A DNA stretch of 64,000 nucleotides from Anammoximicrobium sp964486845 (GTDB lineage Bacteria; Planctomycetota; Planctomycetia; Pirellulales; Pirellulaceae). Made by a program: the position numbers and the translations under genes. The notes below the pieces were generated by a model. That model was not told where the DNA came from and ran no database searches. It saw only the letters and a program-made list of their open reading frames with translations. Where the stretch lies: assembly GCA_964486845.1 (NCBI GenBank), contig CAZAQY010000001.1, forward strand, positions 38,548 through 102,547, given 5' to 3'. Positions 34,331-42,446 of this stretch are shown in pieces. Positions within the stretch are counted from its first letter, which is position 1; every line of letters starts with the position of its first letter.

Positions 34331-36637
34331 TTACTTGATCAAACGCGATTCAATGCTCGCAAGCTCGCGGTTGACGAACTCGTCGGTGAGGAGCCACTCC
34401 TGGTAAAGACGTTCGATCTGCCTCATGTAGTACACCACCGAAGACCTTGTCAACGTGGGCGTCACATCCTTCGGTCGATCCTCGTCGCGGATCGGCGGAC
34501 GCAGGCGTTCGGCCGGCGGGGCGTAGGACGGATTGCAGACCAGGGCCGGCAGGTCTTCCGCGGGCAACAGATGACGCCACAGGAAGGCCTGCATTCTGTC
34601 TTCGGCCGGCACGGCCTCATGAACGATTTCCTGATCCCCGATTTTCGCGCTGCCGATGACGGTGAGGTTGACCGGCTTTTCCATCGCAACCAGGCTGGTT
34701 TTCACCGCCAGGCCCGCGACCTCTTTGCTGGCCGCCACCGTAGCGCCGGCCGATTCGAGTCCCTGCGGTAAATCTTTGAAGTTCAGCGCAATGGGCCCGT
34801 CAAATCCGTCCTTGCGCAGGGCGTAGACCGTCAGCGAGGCAGACGCATTGCTGCGGATCACGACGCGGGAGGGGATCACACGCAACTCGAAATCGGGCCG
34901 CGGCTCACTGATCCTGAGCCGATAGGCATACTCCTTTCCCGCACGCCGCGGCGTGTCGCCGATGTGAACGAAGTACTTACCGTCGGCGGGCAGCTTCACC
35001 ATCAGATAAGAATCGGCGTGGTCCGTGTTCAGCCCCGATCCCGCGTCGTAGTGATCGTCGTTCAGCGCGATGATCTTGCCGTCCGGCCCGGTAACCTTGA
35101 CGAAGGAGTCGAACGGTGAACCGAGACGGCGCGCGTGGACTTCCGCGACGACGGTCTGGCCGGCTTTCCCTTCCACCTCGAAGACATCCCAGTCGCCCGG
35201 GTGATCCATTCGGCCGTTGACGATGATGGGCAGCGTGACCTTCTGCGCCTTGGACGGATCGTCGTTAGATTCCGCGTCCAGGCACTCGGGCAGCGTGTCC
35301 AAGGCGAACGGCACGTAGTTGGACGCGAGATTCCCGTTGGTGGCGGCAATCAGATAGTGTCCCGGCTTCGCGTCTTTGGGGGGCGGCGCGATCGTGGTCT
35401 TCTCCAGGTTCCAACCGTTCATTTCGATATTGACTGGTTCGCCCACGCGGGCCCCTAATGGGAAGATGCTCGTCACAAACGGCACCTCACCCATCGTAAT
35501 CCGATACACGAAACTCTCGCGTCCGCGAAAAAGGGCTTCGTTGATGGTGAGCAGATAGTCGCCGTCCGCGGGGACCTCATAATAGATGAGCGGGTCCGGG
35601 TTGGAACGGAAATCGTCGTTGTACGCCACTTCGTTCCCTTTGGCGTCGAAGAGCCTCAGCACGGCTTGAAACCAGCCGGGAACGCCATCGGGGACGTAGG
35701 GCACCAAATCCCGAGCCTTGGCGGAGATCACCAGACGCTGGCCCTTGGTCGCCCGGAAACGGTACCGGTTGACCTCGCCGGCAGCGATCTGGCCGTTCAT
35801 CGTGCAGGGCACGGCGACGCGCATTTCCACCTCTTCGACCGGTCTCTTGCGCTGGGCCAGATATTCCTTGCCGAGGATGGGAAGCTGCATGGTCTTCATC
35901 GGCTTGCGCGCGACTTCGGGCACTTGGCCCACGAAGAAGGGCAGCGCATTGGAGATGCCCCGCTTGGTGATCACGCGGATCTCTCGCCGGCCCGGCTTGG
36001 CGTCGGGCGCCACCGTGACCTCGCAGAAGACAAGTTCCGTTTGGGAACGGACGGCCGGAGTACGTTCGTCTTCCGCGAAGATGCTCTCGATCCGCTTAAT
36101 CAGATTCTGCTTGGCGATTTCCTTCTCCGATGCGGGTGGTTCGCTCTGCGGGTCCTTGGTGCCCGGTGGGGGCGTTTTCGGTTTCTCCAGATTCACATTG
36201 CACGTGATGCAGACGGTAGCGTCAATCGGGTTGGCAGTGCCGCATACCGGGCAAATCAAGGAACTGACGGCGACTGGTCCAGTCGTATCCGGCCCGATGG
36301 GCGCAGGGAACTCGAACCAGGCCATCTTGTCGGCCATCGCGTCGTCTACGCCCGTTTCCTTCTTCTTCAACTCCCGCAGCTGCTGGCTAACCAACCCCAA
36401 CTCCTGATTGTCCAGGACCCGGAAGTAATCGACCAGCCGAACAGAAACCCCTTCCCCGCTCACCACCACATCCGAAGGATCAAGGAGCTGCTGTCCACCC
36501 AACCGGATCGGAAAGGTGGTGCCCTGCTGGCCGCCGGCAGGATAGACGTAACCGATGTACTGGCCCTGCGCCCAGGCCGAGGATGCCGCGGCGACGAATA
36601 CGGCCAGCCCGAAAATCGCGAATCGAAGGTTGTTCAT
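34331..36637 (-). CDS. Exported PPC-domain protein with inserted zinc ribbon, cassette 2
   Basis: 768 residues with a signal peptide (MNNLRFAIFGLAVFVAAASSAWA). It aligns along its length with the protein at 28804: QYIGYVYPAGGQQGTTFPIR, GEVNRYRFRATKGQRLVISA, DWDVFEVEGKAGQTVVAEVH, and the tail YQEWLLTDEFVNRE. Unlike the paralogue it carries an extra zinc ribbon, Cys129-x2-Cys132 and Cys143-x2-Cys146 (LICPVCGTANPIDATVCITC), in the N-terminal region, which is odd for an exported protein. The role is unknown. AAGGGAG precedes the start. A long hairpin (36715-36824) separates it from the DUF1501 gene. Confidence 0.9.
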   Translation of the reverse strand: MNNLRFAIFGLAVFVAAASSAWAQGQYIGYVYPAGGQQGTTFPIRLGGQQLLDPSDVVVSGEGVSVRLVDYFRVLDNQELGLVSQQLRELKKKETGVDDAMADKMAWFEFPAPIGPDTTGPVAVSSLICPVCGTANPIDATVCITCNVNLEKPKTPPPGTKDPQSEPPASEKEIAKQNLIKRIESIFAEDERTPAVRSQTELVFCEVTVAPDAKPGRREIRVITKRGISNALPFFVGQVPEVARKPMKTMQLPILGKEYLAQRKRPVEEVEMRVAVPCTMNGQIAAGEVNRYRFRATKGQRLVISAKARDLVPYVPDGVPGWFQAVLRLFDAKGNEVAYNDDFRSNPDPLIYYEVPADGDYLLTINEALFRGRESFVYRITMGEVPFVTSIFPLGARVGEPVNIEMNGWNLEKTTIAPPPKDAKPGHYLIAATNGNLASNYVPFALDTLPECLDAESNDDPSKAQKVTLPIIVNGRMDHPGDWDVFEVEGKAGQTVVAEVHARRLGSPFDSFVKVTGPDGKIIALNDDHYDAGSGLNTDHADSYLMVKLPADGKYFVHIGDTPRRAGKEYAYRLRISEPRPDFELRVIPSRVVIRSNASASLTVYALRKDGFDGPIALNFKDLPQGLESAGATVAASKEVAGLAVKTSLVAMEKPVNLTVIGSAKIGDQEIVHEAVPAEDRMQAFLWRHLLPAEDLPALVCNPSYAPPAERLRPPIRDEDRPKDVTPTLTRSSVVYYMRQIERLYQEWLLTDEFVNRELASIESRLIK

Positions 36638-36714
36638 AGTGTGCTCCCTTGGGTCAGGGATTGGTGATTAGAGGCCCTTACAAAAGCGGTCCTGCCCAAT
36701 CTTCCCCAATCGGT

Positions 36715-36824
36715 CCTAATCTTTCACTTGATCTTTCACCTAATCTCCAGGGCGGAACATTAGGTGCCAGGATCAAGCGAAAGATCAGGTGAAAGATTAA
36801 GTGAAAGATTAGAGGCCTCTAATC
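36715..36824. repeat. Long near-perfect inverted repeat plus palindrome
   Basis: Arm 36715-36746 (cctaatctttcacttgatct then ttcacctaatct) is almost the reverse complement of 36782-36815 (agatcaggtgaaagattaag then tgaaagattagagg), with about two mismatches over 32 bp and a loop of about 35 nt. The perfect 18-bp palindrome gattagaggcctctaatc follows at 36807-36824. It lies inside cassette 2, between DUF1501 and PPC, and would fold into a strong RNA hairpin that could protect or end the upstream message. Confidence 0.8.
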
Positions 36825-36853
36825 CCTCATCCCTCGTCTCTAATCTTCTTTTT

Positions 36854-38263
36854 TCACATGATCTCGTCCAGCATCCCGGCCGACTTCATGCCTTCGCTTT
36901 CCGTGTCTAGCACGTGGACATCCAGCCCCTCGGGATTGGGCAGCGGGGCGGCAGCGTCGATGCCGGCCAGCAGGTAAAAGCTGGCGAGCAAATCCGCCGG
37001 ATAGACGGGCCGCTCCTTGACATAAGCGCCCAACTCGTCGGATTCGCCGACCACGCGGCCGCCCTTGAATCCGCCGCCGGCAACCAGCACGGTGAACACG
37101 GACCCCCAGTGGTGGCGTCCCCCGTTCCACGGCGGTTCCCAGTAGATCTCCGCCGTTCTGCCAAACTCGCCGGTACACCAAACGAGGGTGCTGTCGAGCA
37201 AGCCGCGACTGGCAAGGTCCTCCAGCAGCATCGCCAGCCCTTGGTCCAACATGGGACACTGTCGCTTCATGGTCGGGAAATGGTTGGAGTGCGTATCCCA
37301 GCCGCCGGGAAAGCTGATGGTAACGTAGGGCACGCCCGCCTCGACCATCCGTCGCGCCGCCAGGCATTCCTGGCCGAACGTGTGGCGGCCGTAGCGATCT
37401 CGGAGTGCCTTCGGTTCGTTGTCCAGATTGAATACTTCCTTCCCTTGCCCCAAAATCAAGCCATAGGCTTTCTCTTTGGCCTCCGCGATGGCAGCCATGT
37501 CTGGCACGTCCGCAAGGCCGAAACCCAAGGTATCGACCCGTTGAAGCAATTCACGGCGGGCCTGTTGCCGGGCATCGCTGACTCCTCGGTTGACGATTCC
37601 CTGCACCTCGAAGCGGTCCGCGTTCGGATCGCCGCCCGTGGCGAACGGTTTGTACGCGGGGCCCAGGAAACCCTCCTCGGAAAACCGACCGGCTGCCTGG
37701 AGCATCACGATGTAGGGCGGAAGCAGCCCTTTGTAAGTGTCCTTCTTGAAGTAGCTAAATACAGCGCCCACGCTGGGAAAAGACAGTCGCCCGCCCGGCG
37801 CGTGACCGGTTTGCATCAGGTAGGCCGCCGTCTCGTGGCCGTTGTTGCCATGCGTCATGCTGCGGATCAGAGAGTACTTGTCCGCCTGCTTGGCCAGCAA
37901 CGGGAACAGGTAGCTCAACTGAACGCCATCCACGTTGGTGGGGATGAACTTGTCAAACTCGCCCAAGTAGTTGTAGCCCGTACCGGGCTTCGGATCCCAG
38001 CAATCGTTTTGCGATATGCCGCCCCACAGGAAGATCTGGATCACGGACTTGGTCTGGCCTTTCTTGGCCTTGGCGATGGCTGCCGCGTCGTGGGCCGCTT
38101 TCATTTTGGCGAGTTCCTCCGGCGAGATCTTGAACGGCGCCGCCAGAGCGCGGGAAGCCAAACCGCCGGCCGCCATCATGCCCGCCGCTCCCAAAACGCC
38201 GCGTCGCATGGCCTCGCGCCGCGACATGCGATCCTGCCTGTCCGGATTGTCGTTTCTACGCAT
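36854..38263 (-). CDS. DUF1501 twin-arginine exported protein, cassette 2
   Basis: 469 residues. RMSRREAMRRGVLGAAGMMA is a twin-arginine signal. The DUF1501 core matches the paralogue at 30991 almost motif for motif: IQIFLWGGISQNDCWDPKPG, SLIRSMTHGNNGHETAAYLM, TISFPGGWDTHSNHFP and LVWCTGEFGRTAEIYWEPPW. The main difference is a lysine/alanine-rich stretch near 45-65 (EELAKMKAAHDAAAIAKAKK). The fold suggests a metal-dependent hydrolase relative; the substrate is unknown. AAGGAG lies 11 nt before ATG 38263. It is the middle gene of cassette 2. Confidence 0.93.
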   Translation of the reverse strand: MRRNDNPDRQDRMSRREAMRRGVLGAAGMMAAGGLASRALAAPFKISPEELAKMKAAHDAAAIAKAKKGQTKSVIQIFLWGGISQNDCWDPKPGTGYNYLGEFDKFIPTNVDGVQLSYLFPLLAKQADKYSLIRSMTHGNNGHETAAYLMQTGHAPGGRLSFPSVGAVFSYFKKDTYKGLLPPYIVMLQAAGRFSEEGFLGPAYKPFATGGDPNADRFEVQGIVNRGVSDARQQARRELLQRVDTLGFGLADVPDMAAIAEAKEKAYGLILGQGKEVFNLDNEPKALRDRYGRHTFGQECLAARRMVEAGVPYVTISFPGGWDTHSNHFPTMKRQCPMLDQGLAMLLEDLASRGLLDSTLVWCTGEFGRTAEIYWEPPWNGGRHHWGSVFTVLVAGGGFKGGRVVGESDELGAYVKERPVYPADLLASFYLLAGIDAAAPLPNPEGLDVHVLDTESEGMKSAGMLDEIM

Positions 38264-38443
38264 GATTTCAGTTCTCCTTCTACTCCCGGTTGGAGTGTGG
38301 TACCGAAAACCGACTGTATTGAGTTAACTGTATCGCGCCTGCAATTCAATGAAGGGGGGCTTTCTCGGGCAGCACCCTTCTGGTTTCCAACCCTTCTTCC
38401 CACCGGCACGGGACCGGTGGGGATCAACTCCAATCATATTAGA

Positions 38444-41400
38444 TCAATGCCGCAGCAGAAACTCGGGGTTATTGATCAACGCCCAGGCAATATCGACCCA
38501 GAAGTCATTGCCTTTCGCCACTCCGGCCTGGGCATGCTGCTCTGCGGCCTTGATGTCGTCCTCCGTTGGAAGCCGCGAGAGGATTGTCAGGTAAAGTCTT
38601 TCGGCGATTTCATTCGGGGTGCCGCCTGCGGAGATCAACGCCTTGAGTTTCGGGCCGGTCTGGAGCTTGTTCTGGATTTGGCCCGAATTCAGCATGTGAA
38701 TCCACTGGCGCGAGGAGAGTTCGTTGATACGCTCGCTTTCCGTCCCGGTGGCACGCGCAGAACGTCCGAACAAGGTGAGGAACGTATCGGTGACGCTGCC
38801 GTCGGCCAAGGCCACGGCGGACATATCGCTGGGAATATAGGTGAAAGGCTCCGGAACGGCACTGGTGTACAGGTCCGAACTGCCGGTAATTCGGTTCACC
38901 GCATCGATCAACACCTCGGCCTCCACTCGCCGCAGCGGATAGCTGGCGAAGTTGGCTGTTGCTTCCGGCGTGTTGGACCTCACGATCGAAGAGAACTGGT
39001 ACGTGGTCGAGGTGAAGATCAGCCGCTTCAGGTGCTTCAGATTCCAGCCGCTGGAGACCAGTTCCTTCTCCAAGTAGGCCAGCAGTTCCGGGTTGCTGGG
39101 CGGATTGTCGTCCCGAATATCGTCCGGCTCGTGGATAATGCCACGTCCCATCACCCACCCCCAGGTCCGGTTGACGATGGCTTTGGCAAACCAGGGATTC
39201 TCCGGCCGAATCAGCCACTCGGCAAACACCTCCCGCGGATCGCGGTCCGGGGGAACCGTGACCTTGGCGCCGTCCGGAAAGACGGCCTCCAGCGGCCCGT
39301 TGGGGCTCAACGGTTCGGCCAGGGCTTGCGGAATCTGGTTGGTGGTGGTCACCGACAGGGGGATAGCGTCGATTCCCGGTGCGGTGCTGCCAGGCACGGC
39401 GGTCGAGTGGAGGGGATCCCAGAAAACGATCTCCTCTTTCCATTCGCTGGTGGGCTTGTAGCCGACCTGCGTGAAGAACACCGCCATGCCCGCGAGACGG
39501 TCTTCCGAGAACGACTGGACGCGCCTGCCCATGAACGCCAATGCCACGGCCGCCGCGATGCCCTCCGGAGTCTTTTGCTGCATGGCCCGGTAGAAGTTGA
39601 CCGGCCCGACGCGAAAATTGCTGCCACTGGAAGTGAGCAGTTCCCGCGCGAACTGGTCGTACGGTTTGTTTTGGGCGATTGATTCCCACACCCAGCGGTG
39701 ATAGGCCTGCGCTGCGTTGGGCCAGACCTTGACGGGAAACTCCGCCTTGATCCGCAGAACGTCACTCCATTTCATGGCCCAGTAATCGACGTGCGCGTAC
39801 TGCTCGAGCAGACGGTCAATCAGGGCAGTGCGCTTGTTCTGGTCCGAATTTTGGATGAACGCTTTGGCCTCCTCCGCGGACGGCAGTCGGCCGGTCAGGT
39901 CCAAGTAGGCGCGGCGGATGAACACCGCGTCGGAGCAGAGGGCCGGCTGGATACCCAACGCCTTTAACTTCGCAAACACGATTTCATCAATCCCGTTCGC
40001 CGGCTTCGGCGGATCGGGACTCTCGATAATGCTGGGCATCTTCCTGGCGGCGATCTGCTGGTAGAGTTCGGCCTTGGCCTGGTTGGCCAGGGCGCGCTTT
40101 TCGTCGGCGATTTTCCTGGCGGCCGCATAGGCCGCCTGACCTTTTTCTGCTTCCCCCTTCAGCGGAACGGCTGCGTCTTCCGCCGCCTTGGCGGCTTCCT
40201 CTTCCGCGGCGAGTGTCTCTTTAGCAGCGGCGATGCGTTTCTTGAGACTCTCCAGCGCCTCTTCGGCCGAATTCTTTCGCGATTCGGCCGCGGCCAACTT
40301 CTGCACGCCTTCGTTGGCCTTCAGCGTGGCTTGCTCCAGCGCCTTCTGGGCCGGGTCCAGAGCGGCCGCGGCGTCGGTAGCCGCTTTGCGCTTGGCGGCG
40401 GCTTGCTCTGCGGCCTGCTTTGCAGCCGCATCGAGTTGGATGAGTTCCTTGGCCGCGTCCTGGGCCGCCTGGTTCGCGGTCGTGGCGGCGGCTGCCTGGT
40501 TCTTGGCGTTGGCCAGGGCGGCGTCGGCGGCATTTTTCTGCGCCTCCGCTTCCGCCTTCTTTTCCGCCGGCGCATCGGCCAGCGCTTTTGCGGCGGCGCT
40601 GGCCTGGGCCTGGGCTTGTTGCTCGGCTTGCTGCGCCTGGGCCAGTGCCGCCGCGGCATCAGCAGCCGCTTTGCGTTTCGCGTCCGCCTGGGCTGCCGCC
40701 TGAGTCTTTTCCTCGGCCGATTTTGCCGCGGCCTGGGCGGCTTGCTCGGCGGCCTGGGCAGCTGCGGCGGCCGCGGCTACTTGGTTCTTGAGGTTCGCCA
40801 GGACCTCGTCGGCCGCCTTCTTCTGTGCTTCCGCTTCCGTCATCTTCTTTGCAGCAGCCGCGGCCTGAGCCTGGGCCGCTTGTTCGGCCTGCTGCGATTG
40901 AGCCAAGGCCGCCTTGGCCTCGTCGACCGCTTTGCGTTTGGCGGCCGCATCGTCGGAGGCCTGCTTCTTTTCCGCCTCGGACTTGCCAGCGTCCTCGGAA
41001 ACTTGCTTGGCGTTGGCCGCGGCGTCCTGAGCCGCTTTCTCGGCGGCTTGGGCAGCGGCGGTGGCCGCGGCCACTTGGTTCTTGAGGTTCGCCAGGGCCT
41101 CGTCGGCTGCCTTCTTCTGCGCCTCGGCTTCGGCCAGTATCTGCGGCGCAGGATTGGGCTGAGCCGTCGCTCGTTCCTCGTTTTGCTGTGCCGCGGTCAG
41201 GGCGGCCTTGGCGGCATCAACCGTTCGTCGCATGACCGCCGCTTGGGCTGCGGCCTTCTTGGCTTCGTCGTTGAGCCTGCTGGCCGCGTCGGAGGCGGCC
41301 TTCGCCGCAAGTTCAGCCTCCACAGCCGCCTTCTCGGCTGCTTCGTAAGCTTGCCGCAATGGGAGCGCGGCGGCTTTGGCATCGTCCAACGCCTTTTCCA

Positions 41401-41779
41401 GCTCGGGCTTGGCGTTGGTGGCGTCGGTCAGGGCCTGGATGGCAACGGGCACGGCCGCCTCCGCCTGCTTCAACATTTCGACGCCCCGTTCGCCCGCCAA
41501 ATCCTTCGAACTCGTGGCCTGCTGTCGCTTCGTTCTGGCCGCTGACGTCGCGCTGCCATAGGCCGCGTCGGCCTGTCGCATGGCTTCCCTTATGGGTACG
41601 ACCGCCGCTTCCGCCTCCTGGGCTGCCTTATCGGCCGCTTCGTACGCGGCCCGCGCTTTTGCTTCCGCGTCTGTCTCAACCCCAGCGTTGGCCGGCTTCG
41701 GTTCCTCCCCGGCGTGAGCCGGAAACCAAATGGAAATCGCAAGGATAACCGTGAATGGCAAAACCGTCTTGATTCTCAT
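38444..41779 (-). CDS. DUF1549/DUF1553 protein fused to long Ala-rich coiled coil, cassette 2
   Basis: 1111 residues from ATG 41779 (AAGGGGAT 7 nt upstream), with a signal peptide (MRIKTVLPFTVILAISIWFPAHAG). Residues ~30-585 are alanine/glutamine/lysine-rich heptad sequence like TolA, including four related units of ~87-98 residues. From ~590 it matches the paralogue at 32374: DEIVFAKLKALGIQPALCSD (DUF1549), NRTWGWVMGRGIIHEPDDIR and YPLRRVEAEVLIDAVNRITG (DUF1553). The coiled coil could span the periplasm or make fibres. The function is unknown. It is the first gene of cassette 2; the extra region is absent from cassette 1. Confidence 0.9.
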   Translation of the reverse strand: MRIKTVLPFTVILAISIWFPAHAGEEPKPANAGVETDAEAKARAAYEAADKAAQEAEAAVVPIREAMRQADAAYGSATSAARTKRQQATSSKDLAGERGVEMLKQAEAAVPVAIQALTDATNAKPELEKALDDAKAAALPLRQAYEAAEKAAVEAELAAKAASDAASRLNDEAKKAAAQAAVMRRTVDAAKAALTAAQQNEERATAQPNPAPQILAEAEAQKKAADEALANLKNQVAAATAAAQAAEKAAQDAAANAKQVSEDAGKSEAEKKQASDDAAAKRKAVDEAKAALAQSQQAEQAAQAQAAAAAKKMTEAEAQKKAADEVLANLKNQVAAAAAAAQAAEQAAQAAAKSAEEKTQAAAQADAKRKAAADAAAALAQAQQAEQQAQAQASAAAKALADAPAEKKAEAEAQKNAADAALANAKNQAAAATTANQAAQDAAKELIQLDAAAKQAAEQAAAKRKAATDAAAALDPAQKALEQATLKANEGVQKLAAAESRKNSAEEALESLKKRIAAAKETLAAEEEAAKAAEDAAVPLKGEAEKGQAAYAAARKIADEKRALANQAKAELYQQIAARKMPSIIESPDPPKPANGIDEIVFAKLKALGIQPALCSDAVFIRRAYLDLTGRLPSAEEAKAFIQNSDQNKRTALIDRLLEQYAHVDYWAMKWSDVLRIKAEFPVKVWPNAAQAYHRWVWESIAQNKPYDQFARELLTSSGSNFRVGPVNFYRAMQQKTPEGIAAAVALAFMGRRVQSFSEDRLAGMAVFFTQVGYKPTSEWKEEIVFWDPLHSTAVPGSTAPGIDAIPLSVTTTNQIPQALAEPLSPNGPLEAVFPDGAKVTVPPDRDPREVFAEWLIRPENPWFAKAIVNRTWGWVMGRGIIHEPDDIRDDNPPSNPELLAYLEKELVSSGWNLKHLKRLIFTSTTYQFSSIVRSNTPEATANFASYPLRRVEAEVLIDAVNRITGSSDLYTSAVPEPFTYIPSDMSAVALADGSVTDTFLTLFGRSARATGTESERINELSSRQWIHMLNSGQIQNKLQTGPKLKALISAGGTPNEIAERLYLTILSRLPTEDDIKAAEQHAQAGVAKGNDFWVDIAWALINNPEFLLRH
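40288..41128 (-). repeat. Tandem ~260-294-bp repeats encoding the coiled coil
   Basis: Three repeat units start at 41128, 40834 and 40549, and a decayed fourth begins at 40288. Each begins with a variant of AEAQKKAADEALANLKNQ (AEAQKKAADEVLANLKNQ, AEAQKNAADAALANAKNQ, AESRKNSAEEALESLKKR). Unit lengths are 98, 95 and about 87 residues. DNA identity is high between the first two units around the start motif, which suggests recent duplication. Confidence 0.8.
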
Positions 41780-42446
41780 CCCAAATCCCCTTGAAGATGA
41801 ACGGTGAAGGGACTTCTCACTACCCAGGTAGCCCTTGAACGTCTCCGCTTTCTGCAAATCACAATGTCTCAATAGCTGATGTTACGCCGCACCCAACCGC
41901 CCCAGGCAGATTCACTCTCCATTGAAGTAGCAGACCGGCCGAAAACCGAGCACGTAGACAGTTGGGGTGCAGGCTCTCAATCGGTAGGTGTCCACAGGCG
42001 GGTTCTTCGTTGAAACTGCCAGGGTGTGAGGCCGACTCGTGTCTAGCTTAGCACATCAATCAGGTAGGGTTTCCGCAACACGGCACCGGCAGCATCGGCG
42101 GCCAATTATGTCGTCTAGGAGGCCGCACTGTCAACCCGTAGGCCGCTTGTCGGGCCGGACCCTGGATGCAGCGAGCCGTCTAATATTTTACCAGGGCATG
42201 CCGCGCCGTACATAGCGCCGGCACCTTTTTCCGCCCGAAAGTTTGCATTCCTCGACTTCGGCCAGCCGTTGACTGGACCGCCCGTCCGGACTATCGTGAA
42301 GCCAAGTCGTGGCCGGTGTGGTGGGTGCAGACGGAGAAAACCGGGTCTTTGCGGGACGGTGCCTGAGGCATCGAAACGAAGGGGCGAGGGATATGGAAAC
42401 AACAATCAACGCGCCAAGTTCAATTTGCCATCCGCCTGAATTTGCC
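41780..42446. other. Spacer of 667 bp with no supported feature
   Basis: It separates the divergent cassette 2 and the ceramidase-like gene and must hold promoters for both. I see no open frame with a ribosome site, no RNA gene and no clear repeat. Confidence 0.5.

Noticed and set aside
40288..41128. A CRISPR-like or VNTR array
   Set aside because: The repeats are in frame within a coiled-coil gene, 260-294 bp long and without spacers, so they are protein repeats. No CRISPR array was seen anywhere in the window.
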